This document shows positions 38,344 through 46,424 of a DNA stretch of 64,000 nucleotides, in pieces. Source of the stretch: JAANXG01 sp963731035 (lineage in GTDB: Bacteria > Pseudomonadota > Gammaproteobacteria > Arenicellales > JAANXG01). The notes under the pieces are model-generated. The model had not been told where the DNA came from and made no database searches. It worked only from the letters and a program-made list of their open reading frames with translations. The stretch's first letter is position 1; each line of letters opens with the position of its first letter. A program made the position numbers and the translations under genes. The stretch is taken from NCBI GenBank assembly GCA_963731035.1, contig CAVSUY010000017.1, forward strand, positions 366,484-430,483. Direction: 5' to 3'.

Positions 38344-40194
38344 TTGAGCACCACCGTGCAAACCCGGCAGGCCGGCCGGCCCTCCCGCAACGCCCCTTGT
38401 CCGTGCGGCAGCGGCAAGCGCTTCAAGCATTGCTGCGGCGACATTCGTTCGCCCGGCGCGTCGTTGTCATATACCCCGGAGATGCTGAAACGAGACCTCA
38501 CGGCGGCGGTCGCCGCGCAGCGCAGGAGGGAATGGGAACAAGCGGCCCGCTCCGCCCGCGCGGTCCTGGACAAGGTGCCGAGTCAGAAACAGGCCCTCAG
38601 GATACTGCTCGAATGCATGATCCAGACCCGCGAGTACCCCGCGGCACAGGCTGTGATGGGCAGGCTCATGCACCGCTATCCGCACGACGCGGAAGTGGTC
38701 GCCGATGCCGCCGGATTCGAGGAGCTGCAGGGCAACGTAGCCGGGGCGCGCGAGCTCGCCTTGAAGGCGATTCGTCTGGACCAGCGCCAGTCGCGGGCGC
38801 ACCGGCTGCTGGGGCGAATGGCCATGCGTTTCGGAGACATCGGCGCCGCGGAAGTGCACCTGCGCCAGAGCTTGTATGCCAACAACGACGACGGGCCGAC
38901 GGCGGCGGACCTGGCGCGTGCCCTGAGCCGAATGGGATTCAAGTCCGAGGCCGAGCACTACTTCCGGGTGTCACTGTCGCTGCAGCCCGACCATGCGGAT
39001 ACCCTGATGGCCTGGGCCGATATGGAGGAATCCCGGCACGACCTGAAGCGTGCCCGCACCCTGCTGGATCGGGCAAGGAGCTCGGATGGCGCTCACCCGG
39101 CGCTGGCGCTGGTGGAAGTGGCCCTCCTGGCACGGGAGAAGCGCTTCAAGGATGCCCTGGAACTGCTGCGGACCGTGGAACGGAGCAGGTTGAGCCCGGC
39201 GGATCAGTCCCGGTACTTCTTCATGCGCGGCCATATACGCGATGCCCTGCGCCGCTACGAGGACGCCTTCAAGGACTTCAGCCGCGCCAATGCCGTTGCC
39301 GTGCAATGGCTCGGCTTGCGCTACGATGCCGCCGCTGCCCGGGCCCGGGCCGAAGAGCTGAAGGCGTTCTTCACCGCGGATCGGCTGGCGGCCTTGCCGA
39401 AAGCGTATCCGGCGGAGGACGAAGCTAAGCCCGTCCCGGTCTTCCTGCTGGGGTTTCCGCGCTCGGGTTCCGCGCTGGCCAATCAAGCCCTGACCATGCA
39501 CCCCGACATCGTCGGCGGCGACGAACTGTTCTGCCTGCCGGCCGTGCGCGACAGGTTGCCGCAGATCCTCGGCTTCGCGCCTTATCCCCAGGGCCTGGCG
39601 GCGCTGGAGCACAATCCGGAGGCGGTCTACCGGCTGCGGCGGGAATACTGGTCTTCACTGGAGATGGCGGGGATTCTCGAACCGGGCGCCACCCACTACG
39701 TCGACCGGCTGCCCCTCAACGAGTGGGACCTCGGATTGATACATCTCATCCTGCCGGAGGCCCGGCTGGTGCACGTGGTGCGCCATCCGCTGGATACCGT
39801 GTTGTCTGCCTTCAGCCACGACATCCGGCACGGCGACCTGTGCGCCTTCGAGCTGGAGCACGCCGCGAGACATTTCGCGCTCACTCAGGAGCTGGTGGCG
39901 CACTACCGGGAACAGCTTCCGGTGGAAATCCTGACGGTGCGATACGAGGACCTCGTTACCCGCCATAAGGCGACGCTGGGCGAGATCACGAGCTTCATCG
40001 GCGTGCCCTGGAGTGCCGATTGCCTGCGGTTCTACGACAACCCCGCCTACGTGCGCGGCCCGAGCTACGTCGAGCTCACCGAGCCGCTCTACAACAACGC
40101 CATCGGCCGTCATAAGCATTACACCAACGAGCTGAAAACCATCATCCCCATCCTGGAGCCCTGGATCGAGAAGCTGGGCTACGCCGGGGAGTGA
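38344..40194 (+). CDS. TPR-sulfotransferase with N-terminal SEC-C zinc motif
   Basis: A 616-residue protein, TTG start (GTG four codons later is possible). Residues 15-32 are a SEC-C motif (PCPCGSGKRFKHCCG) as at the SecA C terminus, where it binds zinc and SecB. Residues about 50-330 are TPR-like helices. The sulfotransferase domain follows: PVFLLGFPRSGSALANQAL (PAPS phosphate loop, about 363-381), VHVVRHPLDTVLSAFSHDIR (3'-phosphate motif, about 474-493) and LTVRYEDLVTRH. The loop reads Ser-Gly-Ser-Ala where active relatives have Ser-Gly-Thr-Thr, so activity may be altered. It is a paralogue of the gene at 43218-45257. Confidence 0.85.
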   Translation: MSTTVQTRQAGRPSRNAPCPCGSGKRFKHCCGDIRSPGASLSYTPEMLKRDLTAAVAAQRRREWEQAARSARAVLDKVPSQKQALRILLECMIQTREYPAAQAVMGRLMHRYPHDAEVVADAAGFEELQGNVAGARELALKAIRLDQRQSRAHRLLGRMAMRFGDIGAAEVHLRQSLYANNDDGPTAADLARALSRMGFKSEAEHYFRVSLSLQPDHADTLMAWADMEESRHDLKRARTLLDRARSSDGAHPALALVEVALLAREKRFKDALELLRTVERSRLSPADQSRYFFMRGHIRDALRRYEDAFKDFSRANAVAVQWLGLRYDAAAARARAEELKAFFTADRLAALPKAYPAEDEAKPVPVFLLGFPRSGSALANQALTMHPDIVGGDELFCLPAVRDRLPQILGFAPYPQGLAALEHNPEAVYRLRREYWSSLEMAGILEPGATHYVDRLPLNEWDLGLIHLILPEARLVHVVRHPLDTVLSAFSHDIRHGDLCAFELEHAARHFALTQELVAHYREQLPVEILTVRYEDLVTRHKATLGEITSFIGVPWSADCLRFYDNPAYVRGPSYVELTEPLYNNAIGRHKHYTNELKTIIPILEPWIEKLGYAGE

Positions 40195-40201
40195 TACAAA
40201 G

Positions 40202-40288
40202 GGATCGCGGCTGAAGCCGCTCCTACAATCCGAGGTTCACCGCAGTGCCGATCCCTGGATCGTAGGAGCGGCTTCAGCCGCGATAGCT
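40202..40288. repeat. REP doublet upstream of the RAYT gene
   Basis: A reverse copy (ATCGCGGCTGAAGCCGCTCC) followed by a forward copy (GTAGGAGCGGCTTCAGCCGC), ending 64 bases before the RAYT start. REP pairs flanking a RAYT gene on both sides are the classical arrangement. Confidence 0.92.
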
Positions 40289-40352
40289 GTTTGATTCCAT
40301 CCCTTCAAAAAACTACACTCATCCATGTCTTCACAATACAAGGACGATCCAA

Positions 40353-40802
40353 ATGGACAAACCGCACGGATGCGATCTCCGCAAGGGCCGCTGTTCCGAA
40401 CGCCAACAGATCTACTTCGTCACCTTCGTTATCCATCGAAGGCGTCCGCTTCTCACACATTTCAACTGCGCGCGCACGTTGATACGCATCATGAATGCGC
40501 ACGAGGCCGCCGAGTCCCTCGCCTGGGTGATAATGCCGGACCACGTTCACTGGCTGGTGGGATTGGCAGGAGATGTGCAATTACCTGACGTCATGAAATC
40601 GATCAAGGGACGCAGTGGAAACGCAATCAACAGACTACTCGGATGCCGTGGGCGCCTGTGGCAGCCGGGTTACTACGATCACGCTTTGCGTTTGGATGAG
40701 GATCTCGTCGAGGTGGCTCGTTACATCGTTGCCAACCCACTGCGTGCCGACTTGGTGAGGCGCCTTGGTGACTATCCCCATTGGGATGCCGTCTGGCTGT
40801 AG
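40353..40802 (+). CDS. REP-associated tyrosine transposase (RAYT)
   Basis: A 149-residue Y1 transposase of the IS200-like RAYT group. The metal-binding HUH motif is His64-Val-His66 in VIMPDHVHWLVGL, and the nucleophile is the Tyr pair 107-108 in QPGYYDHALR. The C-terminal YIVANPLRADLV is the RAYT signature. REP copies lie on both sides. RAYTs nick REP single strands and are thought to spread and maintain REP sequences as host-domesticated genes; this is the probable agent for the REPs in the window. Confidence 0.93.
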   Translation: MDKPHGCDLRKGRCSERQQIYFVTFVIHRRRPLLTHFNCARTLIRIMNAHEAAESLAWVIMPDHVHWLVGLAGDVQLPDVMKSIKGRSGNAINRLLGCRGRLWQPGYYDHALRLDEDLVEVARYIVANPLRADLVRRLGDYPHWDAVWL

Positions 40803-40847
40803 ACCGGATCGCGACAATCCAAGGTCTGGCACCGGGGCAAATCCTCG

Positions 40848-41176
40848 GGTTGTAGGAGCGAGTTCAGTCGCGATCGAATCGCGATCAGAACCGCCCCCAC
40901 AATCCCGGATTCACCGGTGTTTATCCTCGGATCGTAGGAGCGGTTTCAACCGCGATTATCCTGAAACAATCGCGGCTCAAGCCGCTCCTACAATCCGTGG
41001 CCTGCCACTAAGATCAACCTCCGGATTGTAGGAGCGAGTTCAGTCGCGATCGAATCGCGATCAGAACCGCCCCCACAATCCCGGATTCACCGGTGTTTAT
41101 CTTCGGATCGTAGGAGCGGTTTCAACCGCGATTATCCAGAAACAATCGCGGCTCAAGCCGCTCCTACAATCTGAAG
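40848..41176. repeat. REP block, two copies of a 176-base composite unit
   Basis: Each unit holds, in order, a GAGCGAGTTCAGTCGCGATC arm, a decayed reverse arm (CAGAACCGCCCCCACAATCC), a GAGCGGTTTCAACCGCGATT arm and a reverse GGCTCAAGCCGCTCC arm. The units start near 40848 and 41026 and are almost identical. Three stem variants with compensating base changes occur in one unit. Confidence 0.9.
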
Positions 41177-41202
41177 TTTGTCGAGGGGACCTCGTTCTTC
41201 GG

Positions 41203-42861
41203 TCAGCCCTTGTCCACCAGCAGCCCCATCCGCAGCAGGTTGTTCAATGCCGTGTCCACCAGCGGTTTCATGTCGTCGTCCGAGGCGACCTTCTGGTTGC
41301 CGCGGCGAAGCTCCAGGTCCCCGGATGCGATCTGCTCCTTTATATAGGTCTCCAGCGACTGCCGGTCTCGGCTGCCGTCCAGCACCGGCGCCAGGCTGCG
41401 CGCCACAGGGCCCAACTGCACGGCGTTGTGGCGCGGCACCGTCACCCGGTCGCTTTCCCCGGCCTGGTACGCGGCGAGGGGGTTGACCACCGGCTTGTCC
41501 GGCAGGGTGGTGGCGACCTGCGGGCTCCAGGTCGAGAGCGCCAGGATCCCGTTGGTGTAGCACTGCAGGATGTCCTGCAGCAGGTTGTTCCGGGCAGCGG
41601 CCGTCTGGTTGGCGTCGGGCCGTATCCGCGGCGGCAGCTCCTGCAGGGATTGCTGGAACAAATCCTCGAACTCCAGCGCCCCCGGCCGGCTCCTGTGCAG
41701 CACCGCCAGCGCCGCCTTGGTGATCGGCCGGCTCACGTTGAAGTCGCCGCCGTATCGGGTGCGTACGTTCAGCTTGGTGCGCGGATCGAACTTCATGTCC
41801 TGCAGGCGCGGCAGCGAGCTGATGGTGATCCGGAACAAGGCCATGTCCTCGGCGTTCACGTTGCGGTTGAGCTGCAGGCTGTCGCGCACCAGCAGCGTCT
41901 GCCGGAACGGCCGGTTGCGCAGGTAGTCCATGTACTGCTCCTTGCGGATGATGTCCTCGCTGATGCGCTCCAGGGTGCTCCGCGTCTGCTCGCTGAACCC
42001 GCGCGCCAGCATGCTGCCGAGATCGGCCTCGCCGAGGTATTGCAGGCCGTAAGCGAAAGCCTGCTCGACGAACTCGTGAAAGTACATCGGCTGGTTGTCC
42101 GCCTCGAGATGCTCATGGAAGAGGTAGGAATCGGCCTGCCGCGAGAGCAAGTCGAGCTCGCGCTTGAGCACCATGCCGTGGGGGTTGCCGCGCGGCGGCA
42201 CGGCGTCGGACAGGAACTTCAGCAGGGCGCGCGCCTGGCGAATGCGTACCTCCGGTTTCTGGAACTGCCGGACGTGGTAGTTCATCATGTCGCGGATGGA
42301 TTCGCGCATGTGCCAGCCGGGATAGGTGTTGTAGCTGATATAGGCAACGCCGTTCGGTTTCAGGTTGTTGCCGCACAGGCTGAAGATCTTTTCCTGCACG
42401 TCCTGGGGCACCCAGGAGAACACGCCGTGACAAAGGATGTAGTCGAACTCGCCCCAGGTTTCGTCGACGTCGTTGATGCTGTTGTGATGGAGCTGGACGT
42501 TGGACAGGCCGGCGCCTTCGATGGTCTTCTTCCCGGCCTCGATCTGCTTGCCGGACAGGTCCACCCCCACGAAGTCGCTTTCCGGGAGATATGCCGCCAT
42601 GGGGATCAGGTTACCGCCGGAGGCACAGCCCAGTTCCAGCACCCGGCAATCCTCTACCGGCGCCGACTCCAGGCCGAACAGCCGGGCCATGGTGGCCAGC
42701 CGGTCGGGATGCGTCTGGGGAAAGGCGTGGCTGGCGTACGGGATCAGGTCGTAGCTGGTTTCCTCGTCGTCAGGGGTGAGGTCCAGGTCCATGGTGTCCT
42801 CGTCGACGCCGCCCGTTTCGTCGTCCGGTCCAGCTTCTTCGCTCTTCTTCCTGCGGATCAT
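41203..42861 (-). CDS. SAM-dependent methyltransferase with regulatory domain
   Basis: A 552-residue protein. After an acidic N terminus, residues about 60-220 form a class I methyltransferase: SAM loop CRVLELGCASGGNLIPMA (about residue 65), DFVGVDLSGKQIEAGKK and the YILCHGVFSWVP motif IV. A methyltransferase regulatory domain follows (about 255-340; YLFHEHLEADNQPMYFHEFV), then a mixed C-terminal domain with paired LNNLLRMGLLV end. Such proteins occur with glycan or surface-protein clusters; the substrate is unknown. It lies between two TPR-sulfotransferase genes and shares the strand of the second. I start it at ATG 42861; a TTG at 42918 would add 19 residues. Confidence 0.83.
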   Translation of the reverse strand: MIRRKKSEEAGPDDETGGVDEDTMDLDLTPDDEETSYDLIPYASHAFPQTHPDRLATMARLFGLESAPVEDCRVLELGCASGGNLIPMAAYLPESDFVGVDLSGKQIEAGKKTIEGAGLSNVQLHHNSINDVDETWGEFDYILCHGVFSWVPQDVQEKIFSLCGNNLKPNGVAYISYNTYPGWHMRESIRDMMNYHVRQFQKPEVRIRQARALLKFLSDAVPPRGNPHGMVLKRELDLLSRQADSYLFHEHLEADNQPMYFHEFVEQAFAYGLQYLGEADLGSMLARGFSEQTRSTLERISEDIIRKEQYMDYLRNRPFRQTLLVRDSLQLNRNVNAEDMALFRITISSLPRLQDMKFDPRTKLNVRTRYGGDFNVSRPITKAALAVLHRSRPGALEFEDLFQQSLQELPPRIRPDANQTAAARNNLLQDILQCYTNGILALSTWSPQVATTLPDKPVVNPLAAYQAGESDRVTVPRHNAVQLGPVARSLAPVLDGSRDRQSLETYIKEQIASGDLELRRGNQKVASDDDMKPLVDTALNNLLRMGLLVDKG

Positions 42862-42929
42862 TGATGGTCGCCCATTGGGGAAATGAGCGATTTTGCGCAG
42901 GTCCCGCCGTGTCTGCAAGCGCTTCGAAC

Positions 42930-43210
42930 CCCGGATTGTAGGAGCGGCTTCAGCCGCGATTAGATATCAAAAGAGGATCGCGACTAAAGTCGCTCCTACA
43001 ATCCAGGGATCCATCGTAGCGCCTGGCTCGGGCTCGTAGGAGCGGCTTCAGCCGCGATTAGATATTAACGGAGGATCGCGACTGCACTGGGATCGTTCCC
43101 GACGATCCCAGCATTTCCTCCATCCATGGAGGTCCAAGTCGCTCCTACAATCTGCGGACCCATCGTGGTGCCGAGCCAAGGGTTGTAGGAGCGGCTTTAG
43201 CCGCGATAGG
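42930..43210. repeat. REP block between methyltransferase and sulfotransferase
   Basis: Forward copies at about 42932, 43034 and 43181 alternate with reverse arms of the GACTAAAGTCGCTCC type. One reverse unit contains GATCCCAGCATTTCCTCC, shared with the array at 24.8 kb, so that longer element is a distinct recurring family member. Confidence 0.88.
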
Positions 43211-43217
43211 GCGCGGG

Positions 43218-45257
43218 CTAATCGAGCGTGTATCCAAACCGTTTAATGTACGGCTCCAGGATCGGCACGATCTTCTCCACATGCCGCATGTAGTTGCGGT
43301 ACCGGTAGGTGGAATCCGTGTAGATCTTCTCCTTCACGTCGGCGTAGCTCGGGGTCCGGGCCTGGCGCTTGTTCTTGTAGTACTCCACGCAGTTGTCGTC
43401 CCATTCCTCTCCCAGAAAATCCAACACCAGCCTGGTCTGCTTGGCGTGGTCCGCCACCAGGTCTTCGTAGCGCACCATCATGTAGTGGATATCCGGCATG
43501 GCCTTGCGGTAGTGGTCCACCATGTCCATGAGCGTCGCGTAGTGGGTCGCCGCGCTCTCGAGGTCGTAGCTGCAGAAGCGGCCGTGTCGGGCGTCGATGA
43601 AATAGCTCGCCAGCACCGTATCCAGCGGATGGCGGATCATGTGCACGAAATGGGCGTCCGGGAAGGCAAGTTCTATCAGCCCCATGTGCATCTCGTTCAT
43701 CGGCATTTTGTCCGTGAACCGGGTGGCGCCCGGATCCAGGATGCCGATCAGGCGAACGCGCGCCAGGTAACGCTGACGGAGCTGTTGCACCAGGTGCTTC
43801 TTGTCAGGCCGGATCAGCTCGTTGAGACACTGGGGATAGCGCTCCTGGCTCTGCAGGATCGCCGAACTGTGCTCGGCGAGCTGGGCGACGAAGAACAGTT
43901 CGTCGGCCGGACTGATGTGGCGGTGGCTGCCCAGGGTCTGCTCCATCAGCGTGGTGCCCGAGCGCGTGAACCCGCACACGAATATCGGCACCGGCTCGCC
44001 CTCGACGCCTTGCGCCCGCGGCAACTCCGCCGCCTTCTGGGCGGTGAAGAACTCCTTCAGGCGCTTGGTCAGGTCGCGTACGTGCTCGGGCTTGTACTGA
44101 AGACCATTTTTCTCGCGGTTGATTCGGTTCGCTTTGTCGTAGGCCTCGAAGGCTTCGTCATAGCGCTGTGCACGGTCCAGTATGCGCCCACGGTCGTACC
44201 AATAGGAGGCCTGGGCCGCGGGCCGGATCTGGTCCACCTGGATCTTGTCCAGCGCCGCCAACGCCTCGTCGTACTTCTTGTTGCGCAGGTGGATCTGGGC
44301 CTCGGTCATGCCGATCATGGGAAAGTCGGCCCGCAGCTCCCGGGCCTTATCGAGCAGCGCCTCCGCACGGGTGACGTCGCCGCGGCTTTCCTCCATCCGC
44401 GCCCAGTTAATGAGCGTGCCGGCGTCCTTGGGTGCGAGCGAAGTGGCAATACGGAAAAAACGCTCGGATTCGTCGAAGCGCGCCAGAGTGCTGAGGACCC
44501 CCGCAAGGGCGGCGGCGATCCCCGGCGCGCCCGGTTGCAGAAAATGCGCCTGACGAAAGTGGTACTCGGCGGAATTCGCGTCGCCGCGATGCTGGGCGGC
44601 GCGTGCCAGTCCGACTTGGGCGTCCACGTTCTGGGGATTGATGCGCGCCGCGCGGGAGTAGTTCTGCTCGGCCCGCGCCATGCGTCCGGTGTTCTCCAGC
44701 GTCTGCGCGGCTTCCACCAGCACCTGGTCGCTGTGCGGATTGGTGCGCAGCGCCCGGCTGATGAGCTCACCGGCCGTCTGCCAGTCTCCGGCTTCCCGGC
44801 GCAGCGCCGCCAGCAGCCGCAGCGCGCCGAGGTGATCGGGCACCAGCTGCAGGATCTGCCGGCAGGCCGCGGCGGCTTCCTGCTTGCGACCCTGCCGCAG
44901 CGCTTGCTGCGCCTGGCCGAAAGTGAACTGTATCTCCCGCATGTTGACCTGCGGACCGGCCGGCTGCTGCGCCTTGCCGGCCGGTGCACCGGATTTGTCG
45001 GGCGTGCCCGCGGCGCCTTTGCCGTAAGCCGGCGGTGCGGCCCCGGATGCGACCTTCTGCGGCCCTCGAAACGTGGGTTTCCCAGCAGCCGGCTGGACCG
45101 GCTTGCCTTGCGCTTGTCTGGCCGCCGGCGCGGGGGGGTACAGGTTAGCGCCGCTCACGCTGAGCGGATCGCTGGAACCGGCTTCCCGCTCGATCGGCGT
45201 GTCCGCATTTTCGGGGTTGGAATCTCGATTGGTTTTCTGATCAACGGTGTCTGTCAA
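43218..45257 (-). CDS. TPR-sulfotransferase
   Basis: A 679-residue protein with TTG start preceded by AGGAG at the right distance. Residues 1-105 are a disordered Pro/Ala/Gly/Lys-rich tail. About 105-400 are TPR repeats (FGQAQQALRQGRKQEAAAACRQ, then YDEALAALDKI). The sulfotransferase domain has an intact PAPS loop PIFVCGFTRSGTTLMEQTL (about 428-446), a 3'-phosphate motif FVHMIRHPLDTVLASYF and MMVRYEDLVADH. Relatives include protein-tyrosine sulfotransferases of the RaxST kind as well as small-molecule enzymes. It is divergent from the giant Tyr-rich surface-protein gene, 392 bases away. Confidence 0.87.
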   Translation of the reverse strand: MTDTVDQKTNRDSNPENADTPIEREAGSSDPLSVSGANLYPPAPAARQAQGKPVQPAAGKPTFRGPQKVASGAAPPAYGKGAAGTPDKSGAPAGKAQQPAGPQVNMREIQFTFGQAQQALRQGRKQEAAAACRQILQLVPDHLGALRLLAALRREAGDWQTAGELISRALRTNPHSDQVLVEAAQTLENTGRMARAEQNYSRAARINPQNVDAQVGLARAAQHRGDANSAEYHFRQAHFLQPGAPGIAAALAGVLSTLARFDESERFFRIATSLAPKDAGTLINWARMEESRGDVTRAEALLDKARELRADFPMIGMTEAQIHLRNKKYDEALAALDKIQVDQIRPAAQASYWYDRGRILDRAQRYDEAFEAYDKANRINREKNGLQYKPEHVRDLTKRLKEFFTAQKAAELPRAQGVEGEPVPIFVCGFTRSGTTLMEQTLGSHRHISPADELFFVAQLAEHSSAILQSQERYPQCLNELIRPDKKHLVQQLRQRYLARVRLIGILDPGATRFTDKMPMNEMHMGLIELAFPDAHFVHMIRHPLDTVLASYFIDARHGRFCSYDLESAATHYATLMDMVDHYRKAMPDIHYMMVRYEDLVADHAKQTRLVLDFLGEEWDDNCVEYYKNKRQARTPSYADVKEKIYTDSTYRYRNYMRHVEKIVPILEPYIKRFGYTLD

Positions 45258-45649
45258 AATTCAGCTCCTGGAGAATTCAGCGGCCGTTCGTCGGCATGCG
45301 CATGAATACGTATTGACAAGAAATAAAACGCGACATTTTCGCCGAACCTGCGTCGAATTTCATAATTCAGGCTTCGATTTGAAGATAACTCATTTTAGCT
45401 TGACGGGGCGGCTCGTCCGATATATTTTGCTGGCCATGGGATTGGGGGGGTGCCGCTCACAAGCTGTATTCGACCCCTCATAGCCTCCTGACGTCCGGTT
45501 GTCACTCCGCGGGTCGCGCGCCCGAATGGCAACCTGGTTAGCGTCGGGGAACAACGAATCATAGCAACAACAAAACGGAAGGCGCGGGGCAGGGATAGAA
45601 ATAACTATAACGGATAAGGCTTGCGGGTCGTGGGCCCAGGTTGGAGTGA
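45258..45649. other. divergent intergenic region before the giant gene
   Basis: No gene is seen. The interval separates the divergent sulfotransferase and surface-protein genes, is more AT-rich than its surroundings, and contains the candidate promoter listed separately. GGAG ends three bases before the ATG at 45650 and is the likely, tightly spaced, ribosome binding site. Confidence 0.5.
45400..45428 (+). promoter_or_regulatory. candidate sigma-70 promoter of the giant gene
   Basis: TTGACG (45400-45405) and TATTTT (45423-45428) are separated by 17 bases. The implied transcript would have a leader of roughly 215 bases before the ATG at 45650, long enough for regulation. Confidence 0.4.
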
Positions 45650-46424
45650 ATGAATCGAAAGCAGCGCCGGTATCAAGACCGGATTGAGCGCCGTCGGCGG
45701 AAGGCCGTAAAACCGAGGACGGGGGGCCATTCGTTAATGCTCGCTTTGGAGCCGCGCTATATGTATGACGGCGCGGCGGTGGTGACTGTCGACCACGTCG
45801 CCGACGGGAGTACCACGGATACCAGCACCACCGACACCAGCCACGACACGTCCACCGACACTTCCGCTGCGACCGATACACACACCGATACCCAGACCGA
45901 CTCCCAGAACACCTCGACTCAGGATAGCCCCCAGGTCACGACGCAGGACTCAACGAGCGACTCGACCCAAAGCGCGCAAACGGACAGTACCCAGAGCGAC
46001 GCGACTCAGGACGGCTCCGACACCTCCACCTCGTCGGATTCGACCGACCAGACCTCTCAGGACGGCAGCAGCGATTCCAGCGACGGCACCACCCAGCAGG
46101 ATGGAACCGTTCAGGCCCAAAGCGACACGACCCAGCAGACCCAGACGGACACGACCCAGCAGGATGCTTCCTCCGACGCCGCCTCCGGCAGTGACAGCAG
46201 CAGCGACAGCGGTGACGGTAGCCAGGACACCACCCAGGACTCGACGCAGGATGGAAGCCAGGACGGTAGCGGGGATACCACCGGCGACACCACGACCCAG
46301 TCCACGGACTCCACGCATACCGACGACACCAGCACTGCGGCGCCCGTTTCCTCGGGCGATACCAGCACCGGCGACGGCACCACCATCGTGTTCGTCGACT
46401 ACCGGGTCCAGGACAGCCAACACG
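45650..46424 (+). CDS. giant protein section 1: LEPR leader and Ser/Thr/Asp/Gln linker
   Basis: The first section starts MNRKQRRYQDRIERRRRKAV, a very basic leader, and reaches the LEPR motif at about residue 36. From residue 50 to the end it is low-complexity Thr-Asp-Ser-Gln sequence, probably a flexible or cation-binding stalk. At its end IVFVDYRVQDSQ is the first strand of a DUF4347 domain. The frame closes at a stop at 46480, but the homologous sequence moves to another frame near 46424. Confidence 0.85.
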
